Below are positions 1-8,387 of a stretch of DNA of 64,000 nucleotides, piece after piece. A program made the translations under genes and the position numbers. Below the pieces are notes generated by a model. That model saw only the letters and a list, made by a program, of their open reading frames with translations. It was not told the DNA's origin and ran no database searches. Every line of letters starts with the position of its first letter. The first letter of the stretch is position 1. The stretch covers positions 1 to 64,000 of the forward strand of contig CAVZHY010000007.1 in NCBI GenBank assembly GCA_963775235.1, in the 5' to 3' direction. The DNA is from JBBDMC01 sp963775235. Its GTDB lineage: Bacteria; Pseudomonadota; Alphaproteobacteria; Rhizobiales; Kaistiaceae.

Positions 1-89
1 TCGTGGGTCAGCCGGATTCTCGCCCGGTTTCGGCGCCACGGGCGCGCCCAGAGAGCTGGGGGGCACGCGATTTTGCGGACGGACAACGA

Positions 90-752
90 ATGGCAAGCTT
101 CAAGTGCGGGCGTATGCTGGCCGGCTTCTCTGCCGCGGCGGCGGGCCTTTCGCTGGCCGCCTGCAACTCCATAACATACGGCACCGGAACGACTCCGGGG
201 GCACAGACCCTCAAGGACGTGACCGGCATTGCTTCCCTTTCCAGCAAAAAGAACGACGCCAAAATCGACTACGAGCCCCGTCCGTCGATCGTCGTGCCGC
301 CAACCACTGCCAGCCTGCCGCCACCCGTCAATCCGAACGACGAGCTCGGCTCCAACTGGCCTAACGATCCGGATGAAAAGACGGCCAAGCTGAAGGCCGA
401 GGTGGCCGCGCTGGAGGCCGAAGGCAAACACGTTGACATTCGGTTGCCAAAAGGCACCCAGCCGCCCACGGATCCGTATGCCAACCTCACGCCAAAAGAG
501 CGCAGCGCCCTGGTCAGGAAGCTGGCTGCGGAAGCGAAAGGCGTTGTGGCGGTCGATGCAAACGGCGATCCCGTTCGCCGCTACCTGTCCGAACCGCCGG
601 TAACATACCGTGAGGGTGATCCAACTGCGCCCCCACCGACTGAAGCCGAAGACGCAAAGAAGAAAAAGTGGTGGAAATCTGGGCCTCCAATCAGACTGCA
701 CCGGCCCCTGCTTCGGACTCAGCGCCTGACTCTGGAAGAATTGCCGCAGTAG
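90..752 (+). CDS. Putative outer-membrane lipoprotein, unknown function
   Basis: A 220-residue protein with a clear lipoprotein signal: a hydrophobic N-terminus ending in the lipobox L-A-A-C, lipidation predicted at Cys25. The mature part is proline-rich and looks disordered (PP and PPPTE stretches, a KKKKWWK cluster near residue 195), with one charged helix-like section around residues 95-120. The ATG at 90 is preferred over upstream in-frame starts because it places the signal sequence at the N-terminus. I recognise no domain. The last 20 residues (RLHRPLLRTQ...) are basic and unlike the rest, while the +1 frame there reads NQTAPAPASDSAPDSG, more like the body, so a late frameshift is possible. 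It lies tail to tail with tadA. Confidence 0.7.
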   Translation: MASFKCGRMLAGFSAAAAGLSLAACNSITYGTGTTPGAQTLKDVTGIASLSSKKNDAKIDYEPRPSIVVPPTTASLPPPVNPNDELGSNWPNDPDEKTAKLKAEVAALEAEGKHVDIRLPKGTQPPTDPYANLTPKERSALVRKLAAEAKGVVAVDANGDPVRRYLSEPPVTYREGDPTAPPPTEAEDAKKKKWWKSGPPIRLHRPLLRTQRLTLEELPQ

Positions 753-1160
753 CGCGCCCGCCTCGCTTTCCCGGAGGCCGCCGTAGACCTCGGGCGTATG
801 ATTGCAGGTCGGCTGGGCGAACCACCGTGGTCCATGCTCGATAGCGCCGCCTTTTTCATCGTCGGCCCCGAAAAAGAGACGTCGGATCGGGGCAAATGAG
901 ATGGCGGCAGCACACATGGCGCAAGGCTCCAACGTTACATAGAGGTCGGCGGCCGTGAGGCGCTGCGAGCCGCCGGCGGCCGCTGCCGAGCGGATCGCCA
1001 GCATTTCGGCATGTGCCGTCGGGTCGTTGAGTTCGACGTTACGATTTCCGGCGCGAGCAACAACGACGCCATCGCGGATCACCACTGCCCCGACGGGCAC
1101 CTCGCCACGTTGCCCCGCCAGGCGCGCTTCCTCGAGCGCGACGCCCATCGGGTCGAACAT
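723..1160 (-). CDS. tadA: tRNA-specific adenosine deaminase TadA (no in-frame stop)
   Basis: Deaminates adenosine 34 to inosine in tRNA-Arg(ACG). Translating the minus strand from the ATG at 1160 gives a full cytidine-deaminase fold: the zinc/proton-shuttle motif H50-A-E52 after LNDPT, then P79-C80-x-x-C83 (EPCAMC), followed by RRLFFGADDEKGGAIEHG and a terminal helix ending about LLRQFFQSQA, where homologues normally stop. The frame then stays open with no stop codon to the edge of the window, antisense through the lipoprotein gene. The end given is where family similarity ends, not a stop codon. A one-base shift reaches the TGA at 719-721, so a terminal indel is likely. Function is secure from the motifs; the 3' end is not. 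Confidence 0.82.
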
Positions 1161-1225
1161 CGTTGATCCTGGCCCCATCAGTATTCCTCGCTTGCCGAGC
1201 CGCACTTTGCTACTTGAACCACACC

Positions 1226-2092
1226 ATGAGTCACGCATCATCGGCCGCGCCAACCGAGCATGGCGAACGGATCGCCAAAGTCCTCGCCCGCGCCGGATTG
1301 TGCTCGCGGCGTGACGCCGAACGCTGGATCGCCGCCGGCCGCGTCGCCGTCAACGGCGCCGTCTTGTCAACGCCCGCCGTTGTCGTGAGGCCCGCTGACC
1401 GGATTAGCGTCGACGGCAAGCCGCTGCCGGTACGCGAGCGCACGCGACTGTGGCTTTATCACAAGCCAAAAGGCCTCGTCACGACCGCCCGCGACCCGCA
1501 AGGACGGCGCACCGTATTTGATGCCTTACCTCAAGACCTCCCACGCGTGGTGGCGGTCGGGCGCCTCGACGTCAATACGGAAGGACTGCTGCTCCTGACC
1601 AACGATGGTGGTTTGGCCCGCATTCTCGAACTGCCCGCGACCGGTTGGCTCAGACGCTATCGCGTGCGCGCCCACGGCGCGGTCGACGCGGCGGCGTTGG
1701 AAGGGCTTGCCGACGGCATCTCGATCGACGGTGTGCTTTATGGTCCGGTCGAAGCAGCCCTGGATCGGGTCAAGGGCGGCAACGTCTGGCTCACCCTCGG
1801 TCTGCGCGAAGGGAAGAACCGCGAGGTCAAGCGCCTGCTCGCACACCTCGGTCTCGTAACCAACCGTTTGATCCGCGTTTCATACGGACCCTTCCAGCTG
1901 GGCGAGCTTCCCCCCGGCGACATCCGCGAGGTGCGCGGCAAGGTTCTGCGCGACCAGCTTGGCCACAAACTCGCCGCCGCGGCCGGTGTCGACTTCACTG
2001 CCCCGCTCCGCGAGCAAGCGAGGGTGAAGAAGGCGCCACCAGCTGATCCCGGCGAACAAGAAGCCACCCGTCGTGCGGATCGTCGGCGGTAA
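1226..2092 (+). CDS. rluB: rRNA pseudouridine synthase (RluB/RsuA family)
   Basis: Converts uridine to pseudouridine in rRNA; RluB acts at 23S position 2605. The 288-residue product begins with an S4 RNA-binding domain (about residues 10-60, RIAKVLARAGLCSRRDAERWI), then the RsuA catalytic domain with GRLDVNTEGLLLLTNDG, whose Asp is the nucleophile, and the REGKNREVKRLL motif. A basic tail suits RluB better than RsuA. The ATG at 1226 is chosen because homology begins there; earlier in-frame codons would add unrelated residues over the tadA start. It overlaps rsmD by 20 bases, so the two rRNA-modification genes are probably co-transcribed. Confidence 0.88.
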   Translation: MSHASSAAPTEHGERIAKVLARAGLCSRRDAERWIAAGRVAVNGAVLSTPAVVVRPADRISVDGKPLPVRERTRLWLYHKPKGLVTTARDPQGRRTVFDALPQDLPRVVAVGRLDVNTEGLLLLTNDGGLARILELPATGWLRRYRVRAHGAVDAAALEGLADGISIDGVLYGPVEAALDRVKGGNVWLTLGLREGKNREVKRLLAHLGLVTNRLIRVSYGPFQLGELPPGDIREVRGKVLRDQLGHKLAAAAGVDFTAPLREQARVKKAPPADPGEQEATRRADRRR

Positions 2093-2642
2093 GCTCCGCG
2101 GTCGGGGGTTGATGACGCCGGAGGGCAGCGACACCCGCCCGACTGCCGACCGGCTGCGCCAGACGATCTTCGATATCCTCGCCCACGGCTACGGCGATCC
2201 GGTCACTGACGCCCGTGTGCTCGATCTGTTCGCGGGCACCGGGGCGCTGGGCCTGGAGGCATTGTCGCGCGGCGCTGCGTGGTGCCTTTTCGTTGAAGAT
2301 GATGCCGCCGCGCGCGGCCTGATCCGGCGTAATGCAGAGACACTTGGGCTCACTGGTCGCACCCGTGTCTATCGGCGGGATGCCACTCAGCTCGGACCGA
2401 TCGGCGGCATTGCGCCGTTCTCACTTGTCTTCGTCGATCCGCCTTACGGTCGCGGCCTCGGCGAGGCGGCACTGGCGGCGGCCTCTGTCGGCGGCTGGTT
2501 AGCGCCCGGTGCTCTGGTCGTCGTGGAGGAGACTGCGACTGCCGAAATCGAGCCGGTGCCCGGACTGTCACACCTGGAAACCCGGCGGATTGGCGGCTCG
2601 GCGATCATGTTCCTTCGCTGGCAGGCGGTCGCCACTGGCTAG
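2073..2642 (+). CDS. rsmD: 16S rRNA (guanine966-N2)-methyltransferase RsmD
   Basis: SAM-dependent methylation of G966 in 16S rRNA. The N-terminus MRIVGGKLRGRGL and the TRPTADRLRQTIFD motif are diagnostic for the family. The SAM-binding motif is VLDLFAGTGALGLEALSRGA (about residues 47-66) and the catalytic N6/N2-type motif is DPPY within FVDPPYGRG. At 189 residues it has the family's usual length. It starts with GTG inside the 3' end of rluB, indicating translational coupling. Confidence 0.92.
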   Translation: MRIVGGKLRGRGLMTPEGSDTRPTADRLRQTIFDILAHGYGDPVTDARVLDLFAGTGALGLEALSRGAAWCLFVEDDAAARGLIRRNAETLGLTGRTRVYRRDATQLGPIGGIAPFSLVFVDPPYGRGLGEAALAAASVGGWLAPGALVVVEETATAEIEPVPGLSHLETRRIGGSAIMFLRWQAVATG

Positions 2643-2714
2643 GCAGCAGCATGCCGCTATATGCTTGTGCTTCGACACCGCGGACGCCTGCCGGCAGTCG
2701 GGGAGGGAACTTCT

Positions 2715-4068
2715 TTGAGGCAACATCAGATCGCGATCGCCCTTGCCCTTCTTGGCACGCTGGCGACAGCAACCCTGGCAGCCGCCGCCGAACCGCTCTT
2801 CGCCCCAAACGTAACCAGCTTCTCCCTCGCCAATGGACTGCAGGTCGTGGTCATTCCCGACCACCGCGCGCCTGTGGTCACGCACATGGTCTGGTACAAG
2901 GTCGGCGCCGCCGACGATCCGCCCGGTAAGTCGGGTATCGCCCACTTTCTTGAGCACCTGATGTTCAAGGGCACCGCCACCAATCCCGAAGGCGCGTTCT
3001 CTGCGCGGGTCGCGGCGCTCGGTGGCAACGACAATGCGTTCACCACGGAAGACGCGACCGTCTTTCACCAGACGATCGCCAAACAGCACCTCGGCTTGAT
3101 GATGCAGTTCGAGGCCGACCGCATGGCCAATCTCCAGATCACCGACGCAGCCGTCACGCCTGAGCGCCAGGTGATCCTGGAAGAGCGCCGCATGCGTATC
3201 GACAACAGCCCCGGCGCTGAACTGGGCGAAGAGGTTGATGCCACGCTCTATCAGAACAGCCACTACGGCATCCCGACCATCGGCTGGGAACACGAGATGG
3301 AGGGCCTCGACCGAGTCGATGCCACGTCTTTCTACGACCGTTACTACACCCCAAACAATGCGATCGTCGTGGTCGCCGGTGACGTGACGGAAGATGAGGT
3401 ACGCACGCCTTGCCGAATCCACTTACGGCAAACTCGCCCGGCGCGCCGAACCGCCGCCGCGTGTCCGCCTGACGGAGCCGGACCCGCTTGCCGCCCGCAC
3501 CGTCACCCTGTCCGACCCACGCGTCACCCAGCCCTCGTTCACGCGCGTTTACCTGGCGCCGTCTGAAGTCACCGGCGCGCCTGGCGAAGCGGAGGCGCTG
3601 GACGTGTTGGCAGAGATCCTCGGGGGCAGTTCCACCAGCCGCCTCTATCGCCAGCTGGTGGTAGACGACGCCGTCGCCATCCATGCGGACGCCGATTACT
3701 CTGACTCCTCGCTTGGTGAGACCGAATTCGGCATCAGCGGCGTGCCGCGTGGCGACACGGACCTGCCTGGCCTGCAAGCTCGTGTCGATCAGGTCATCGC
3801 CGACCTCGTGAAGAACGGCGTGACCGACGAGGAATTGCGGCGCGCAAAGGTGGGCGTGCGTGCCGCCACCGTCTACGCCGAAGACAACCCGACCTCACTT
3901 GCCCGCACGTTCGGTGAGGCGTTGCTGCTGGGCGAGACTGTTGCCGAGGTCCAGCATTGGCCAGACCGGATTACGGCGGTCACTGTTGCTGATGTGAACG
4001 CGGCCGCACGCAAATACCTGGACATCCGTCGTTCGGTCACGGGCTTCCTGGTTGGTGAACCGGAGTAG
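2715..4068 (+). CDS. M16 family zinc peptidase, secreted (frameshifted)
   Basis: Pitrilysin/insulinase-family (M16) protease, predicted periplasmic. The TTG at 2715 sits about 8 bases after GGGAGG and gives a signal peptide (IAIALALLGTLATATLAAAA). The zinc motif HFLEH with a downstream glutamate follows the GKSGIAHFLEH consensus, so this is the active partner. The frame breaks near 3404: the first frame runs to EDEVR and ends by 3566, while the +1 frame continues with RLAESTYGKLARR through SSTSRLYRQLVVDD to the stop at 4068. Removing one A in GTACGCACGCC restores a protein of about 450 residues, the normal length. The gene for the metal-free partner follows 9 bases later. Confidence 0.85.
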
Positions 4069-4076
4069 AAGGGACT

Positions 4077-5394
4077 GTGAGCGCTCCCATGAAAACTCTG
4101 CGGACCATCGTCGCCACGGTCGTCATCGCCGTTGGTTTTGCTGGCGCCGCCCGCGCCGTTGACATCCAGCGCGTAGTCAGTCCACACGGCATAGAAGCGT
4201 GGCTGGTCGAAGATCAGACGATTCCGCTGATCGCGATGTCGTTCGCCTTTGTCGGCGGTGCCGATCAGGACCCGGCTGACAAGGCCGGCGTTGCGAACAT
4301 GCTCTCCGGCCTTCTTGACGAAGGTGCCGGCGATCTCGACAGCGAGGCGTTCCAGTCCCGGCTTGACGACCTGTCGATTGAACTCTCCTTCGACGCCGGC
4401 CGCGATACATTTTCAGGGTCCGTGAAGACACTTGTCGAAAACCGCGACGAGACCGCACAGCTCTTGCACCTCGCCTTGACGGCACCGCGTTTTGATCCCG
4501 AACCGGTCGAGCGTATCCGCGCGCAGGTGCTGACCGGCATCCGGTCCCGCGAGCGTAGCCCAGGCGAGATCGCGTCCACCTCGTTGATGAAGGCCGTCTT
4601 TCCAGACCACCCCTACGGTCGCCCGGTGGAGGGGACACGCGAAAGCGTGACCGCCATCACGGTCGACGATCTCAAGGCCTACCGTCAGCGAATCTTCGCC
4701 CAGGACCACCTCAAAGTCGCCGTTGTCGGCGCCATTGATCCCACGGCACTTGGCGCGATGCTGGACGAGATCTTCGGCGATCTGCCTGCGAAGGCCGATC
4801 TCGTTCCGATTGCGGAAGCGCCACCGCCGAAAAGCGCTGAGATCAATGTGACGATGGCGATCCCGCAGACGCTGATCCGCTTCGCCGGTCCAGGTCTCAA
4901 ACGCGACGATCCCGACTACATACCGGCGGCCGTAGCGACGTACATTCTCGGTGGCGGCGACACCGGCTCGCGCCTCTTTGATCAGGTGCGTGAGCAGCGC
5001 GGCCTTGCCTATTCAATTTCGCTCGGTCTCGAACCGCTCGACCACGCCGGGCTTGTGGTCGGGGGCACCTCGACGCGCAGCGACCAGTCGGCCGGCGTGC
5101 TGTCGCTTGTCGAGAGTGTGATCAAACAGTTCGCCGATGAAGGACCGACAGAAACTGAACTTACCAACGCGAAGGATTATCTGATCGGCAGCTATCCGTT
5201 GGGCTTTGCCACCTCCACCCGGATAGCCGGGCAGACTCCTCGGGATCGAGCTTGACGGCCTCGGCATCGACTACATCGACCGCCGCTCCGAACTGATAGC
5301 CGCGTTGACCGTTGATCAGGTGCGCGCCGCGGCCCAGAGGTTGTTCGGCAGCGGCGATCTGGTCGTGGTCAGGGTCGGGCCGCCCGCCTCGTGA
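4077..5394 (+). CDS. M16 family peptidase-like protein, non-catalytic partner (frameshifted)
   Basis: Second M16 protein of the pair, with a signal peptide (TIVATVVIAVGFAGAARA). The HxxEH position reads KAGVANMLSGLLDEG, so zinc ligands are absent, as in the known non-catalytic subunits of two-gene M16 systems. The C-terminal half keeps GGGDTGSRLFDQVREQRGLAY. The uninterrupted frame stops early at 5255, but dropping one A near 5233 (GGGCAGACTCC) continues as LLGIELDGLGIDYIDRRSEL to VVRVGPPAS and a TGA at 5394, the expected C-terminus. GTG 4077 follows AGAAGGGA; ATG 4089 is an alternative. It most likely forms a heterodimer with the upstream peptidase. Confidence 0.83.
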
Positions 5395-5468
5395 ATGCTG
5401 TTTGAGGCCGTGCGCCTTGCGTCGCGGGCCATGCGGCCATAGATCAGGTCGACCCGATAGGAGTTTTT

Positions 5469-6812
5469 ATGACCGAAATCCTAGACCAGAGCGACCTGGG
5501 AGTGCGCGCCGAACAACTGGTGGCGGCCGCCAAACGCGCCGGCGCCGACGCGGCCGACGTGGTTTGCGTCCGGGGTATTGCGTTGTCGGTCGACGTCCGC
5601 CTCGGGAAAGTCGAGGAAACGCGACGGGCCGAGGGCGACGACTTCACTCTGAGGGTGTTCGTCGGCAAAAGATCGGCGACAGTCTCGGCCAACGTCTTCG
5701 CCGACCCGTCCGAACTGGCCACGCGGGCAGTCGCCATGGCAAAGGCGGCTCCGCAGGATCGTTTCGCCGGTCTTGCCGAGCGCGACCGGCTGGCCCGCAC
5801 TATCGCTAATCTCGATCTCCTCGATGAAACGATTCCCTCTGCCGAAGAACTGACCGCCGTCGCGCTTGCTGTCGAAGACGCTGCTCGCGCCGTTCCCGGC
5901 GTCACCAATTCCGGCGGCGCCAGCGCCGGCTGGTCTCTGGGCGGCCTCGTGCTCGCCACCTCCGACGGATTTTCCGGCTCGTACCTGCGCTCCCACTTCG
6001 GCCACTCGGCATCGGCCATTGCCGGCTCCGGAACCGCAATGGAACGGGACTACAAGGCGGAATCGAAAGTGTTTCGCTCCGACCTCTCCGATCCGGCGGA
6101 GATCGGCCGCCAGGCCGGCGAGCGGGCCGTGCGCCGGCTCAATCCCCGCAAGGTTGCAACCGGACGCCTCACCGTTGTCTACGATCCGCGTGTCTCGCGT
6201 GGCCTTTTGGGCAGCCTGGCCGGCGCGGCAAACGGCGCCGCAATTGCACGCAAGACGAGTTTCCTGCGCGACAAGCTCGGTAAGGAAATCTTCTCCCCTG
6301 CCATTCGTGTCACTGATGATCCGCTGCGCCCACGCGGTGCTGCTTCGCGTCCCTTCGACGGGGAGGGAGTTGCCGGCGAGCCGCTGGACCTGATCACGGA
6401 CGGCGTTCTCCAAACGTGGTTTTTGGATTCGGCTACGGCCCGCGAACTGGGGCTGGTCACCAATGGCCGTGCTGCTCGTGGCGGCGGCAACCCATCCCCG
6501 GGATCCACGAACCTCACCTTGCTGCCCGGTGAGCAGTCACCGGAAGAAATGATCGGCTCGATCACGCGCGGCCTCTACGTCACCGAGCTGATCGGCCACG
6601 GTGCCAACCTGATCACCGGCGACTACAGTCGCGGCGCCGCCGGCTTCGTCATTGAGAACGGGACCATCGGCCACCCGGTGAGTGAGGTCACGATTGCCGG
6701 CAATCTTACCGACATGTTTCGTGCCCTGGTGGCTGCCAACGATCTCGAATACCGCTACGCTGTCAACGCGCCGACGGTCGCGGTCGAAGGCATGACCGTC
6801 GCTGGCCAATAG
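5469..6812 (+). CDS. pmbA: Metalloprotease PmbA/TldE
   Basis: Subunit of the TldD-TldE peptidase, which in enterobacteria processes microcin B17 and degrades the CcdA antitoxin. The 447-residue product matches the family across its length: an N-terminal domain (AAKRAGADAADVVCVRG), a central MERDYKAESKVFRSDLSDPAEIG segment, and the C-terminal GVLQTWFLDSATARELGLVTNG, GNPSPGSTNL and HGANLITGDYSRGAAGFVIENG motifs. As is usual for TldE, it has no HExxxH. Its partner TldD is at 41037-42461 on the other strand. A free-standing ATG with moderate spacing from the M16 pair suggests a separate transcript leading into DUF4170 and the LpxK-like gene. Confidence 0.9.
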   Translation: MTEILDQSDLGVRAEQLVAAAKRAGADAADVVCVRGIALSVDVRLGKVEETRRAEGDDFTLRVFVGKRSATVSANVFADPSELATRAVAMAKAAPQDRFAGLAERDRLARTIANLDLLDETIPSAEELTAVALAVEDAARAVPGVTNSGGASAGWSLGGLVLATSDGFSGSYLRSHFGHSASAIAGSGTAMERDYKAESKVFRSDLSDPAEIGRQAGERAVRRLNPRKVATGRLTVVYDPRVSRGLLGSLAGAANGAAIARKTSFLRDKLGKEIFSPAIRVTDDPLRPRGAASRPFDGEGVAGEPLDLITDGVLQTWFLDSATARELGLVTNGRAARGGGNPSPGSTNLTLLPGEQSPEEMIGSITRGLYVTELIGHGANLITGDYSRGAAGFVIENGTIGHPVSEVTIAGNLTDMFRALVAANDLEYRYAVNAPTVAVEGMTVAGQ

Positions 6813-6844
6813 CCAAATATTTCCGCACTCCCACGGGTCGAGAC

Positions 6845-7120
6845 ATGACCGCCGCCTCTGCCCACGATCACAACCGCACGAGCACTGACGCGGAGCAGCC
6901 GAAGCAGCTCCTTCACCTTGTCTTCGGTGGCGAGCTCGAACGCGTCGAGGACATCCGGTTCTCGGACCTCGGCAAGCTCGACATCGTCGGCATTTATCCG
7001 AACTACCGCACCGCCTACGACGCCTGGCGGACCAAAGCGCATGCCAGCGTCGACAACGCGCACATGCGCTATTTCATCGTCCACCTCCACCGCCTCCTCG
7101 ATCCTGACATCCCGTCGTGA
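6845..7120 (+). CDS. DUF4170 domain protein
   Basis: A small (91-residue) conserved alphaproteobacterial protein. The diagnostic part is LLHLVFGGELERVEDIRFSDL, followed by LDIVGIYPNYRTAYDAWRTKA and AHMRYFIVHLHRLLDP. The biochemical function of the family is unknown. It usually sits just upstream of lipid A/Kdo genes, as here, where its stop overlaps the start of the LpxK-like gene by 4 bases (GTGA), so translation is coupled. No signal peptide or membrane segment; predicted cytoplasmic. Confidence 0.85.
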   Translation: MTAASAHDHNRTSTDAEQPKQLLHLVFGGELERVEDIRFSDLGKLDIVGIYPNYRTAYDAWRTKAHASVDNAHMRYFIVHLHRLLDPDIPS

Positions 7121-8139
7121 TCCGTCCCGCACCCGAATTCTGGTGGCGCTCCGAGCGCACGGGGGCGGCGATGGCGTTGTGGCCTGCCGCCAAATTGTGG
7201 GGCGCGGCTGCAAGTTGGCGCATGGCGCGACCGCCGCGCTTCCGCCCGCCGGCCGCGGTGGTTTGCATCGGCCATCTGGTCGTCGGCGACAGCGGCGAGA
7301 CCCCCGCCGCCGTGGCCCTTGCCCGGATCGCCCGCGGTCGTGGCCTGAGACCGGGCATCCTCCTCAGCGGCCACACCGGTCGCGCGAGGGGCCCAATACT
7401 GGTCGATCCGGCGATCTACAACGCCGATCACGTCGGTGACGAGGCGCTGCTCGCTGCCGGCGCGGCGCCGACCGTCGTCGCCCGCGACCGGATCGCCGGC
7501 GCCAAAGCACTGGCTGCCGCGACCGACCTGATCGTGATGGACGATGGCTTCCAGGATCCGGCGCTGCCGAAGGACCTGACGCTTGTCGCCGTCGATGCCG
7601 GTGTCGGCATCGGCAACGGCCTCATCGTACCGTCGGGCCCGATGCGCGCTCCGCTGCAACCGCAGCTCCGGCGGGCCGACGCGCTCCTCGTCATTGGCGA
7701 GGGCGATGCGGCCGAGCCGCTGATACGCGCGGCTGCCCGCGCCGGCCGTGCTGTCCTGCGGGCTGAGATGAAGCCGACCCGCGTCAGGGACTGGCGCAAG
7801 CAGCCGATCCTCGCCTTCGCCGGCGTCGGCCGGCCGGAGCAGTTCTTCGCGTTGGTGGCGGGGACGGGCGCCGACATGGCCCGCACCGTGGGCTTTCCCG
7901 ACCATTACCGCTACACCGCCGCCGAGGCCGGCGAACTGGTGGCAGCGGCCGATGCGGACGGCCTCAGGCTTGTGACGACCGAGCAAGACATGGCCCGCCT
8001 CGCCGGCAAAGGCGGCCCTCTCGCCGCCCTTCGCGAGCGCGCCGAAGTCTTTCACACCGTCCTTGCTTTCGAAAATCCCGCCGCCGTGGGCGAGATGATC
8101 GACGAGGCGGTACGCAAGGCCGCGCTCGCCACAGCCTAG
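7117..8139 (+). CDS. lpxK: LpxK-like protein (tetraacyldisaccharide 4'-kinase family) with degenerate P-loop
   Basis: LpxK phosphorylates the lipid A disaccharide at the 4' position on the inner membrane. The 340-residue product aligns along the family: an N-terminal hydrophobic/tryptophan region, GDE at 107-109, the DDGFQ catalytic motif at 142-146 and SGPMRAPL. Two motifs are damaged. The P-loop, normally G-G-x-G-K-T, reads G57-D-S-G-E-T62 with Glu replacing the ATP-binding lysine, and the usual SRGYGG reads SGHTGR at 84-89. The reading frame is intact. It may be a weak or inactive kinase, a repurposed paralogue, or contain base errors. No waaA lies beside it in this window. Family assignment is firm; activity is doubtful. 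Confidence 0.8.
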   Translation: MIRPAPEFWWRSERTGAAMALWPAAKLWGAAASWRMARPPRFRPPAAVVCIGHLVVGDSGETPAAVALARIARGRGLRPGILLSGHTGRARGPILVDPAIYNADHVGDEALLAAGAAPTVVARDRIAGAKALAAATDLIVMDDGFQDPALPKDLTLVAVDAGVGIGNGLIVPSGPMRAPLQPQLRRADALLVIGEGDAAEPLIRAAARAGRAVLRAEMKPTRVRDWRKQPILAFAGVGRPEQFFALVAGTGADMARTVGFPDHYRYTAAEAGELVAAADADGLRLVTTEQDMARLAGKGGPLAALRERAEVFHTVLAFENPAAVGEMIDEAVRKAALATA

Positions 8140-8357
8140 ATGCGTCCGGTCTCCTGGTAGCGTTGGAGCGCCACCGCCGCATCGGCGTAGGCCTCCTGAC
8201 GCGGGACGCTCCAGTACTTGACCTCGTCAAGCGGGATATGGACCCCGGTTACCGCACACCGGACAAATGAACCCGGCGTCACCACCTGGAAATCGCCGTC
8301 GAGATAACGCAGCCGCGCTTCACCACCCCGACCGTGCCTGTCCATCCGGTTCATCAT
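8136..8357 (-). CDS. DUF2093 domain protein
   Basis: A 73-residue conserved alphaproteobacterial protein of unknown function. Recognised by EARLRYLDGDFQVVTPGSFVRCAVTG followed by IPLDEVKYWSVPRQEAYADAAVAL. The family is commonly encoded next to lpxK and mutL, exactly as here: it overlaps the 3' end of the LpxK-like gene by 4 bases tail to tail, and mutL follows 31 bases downstream of its 5' side. No membrane segment. Confidence 0.85.
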   Translation of the reverse strand: MMNRMDRHGRGGEARLRYLDGDFQVVTPGSFVRCAVTGVHIPLDEVKYWSVPRQEAYADAAVALQRYQETGRI

Positions 8358-8387
8358 TCGCCTGTCCGATATCTTGCCAGGGCGGCC

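Noticed and set aside
3394..4068. A separate second peptidase gene
   Set aside because: It is the frameshifted C-terminal half of the M16 peptidase starting at 2715; the halves join at EDEVR/RLAEST.
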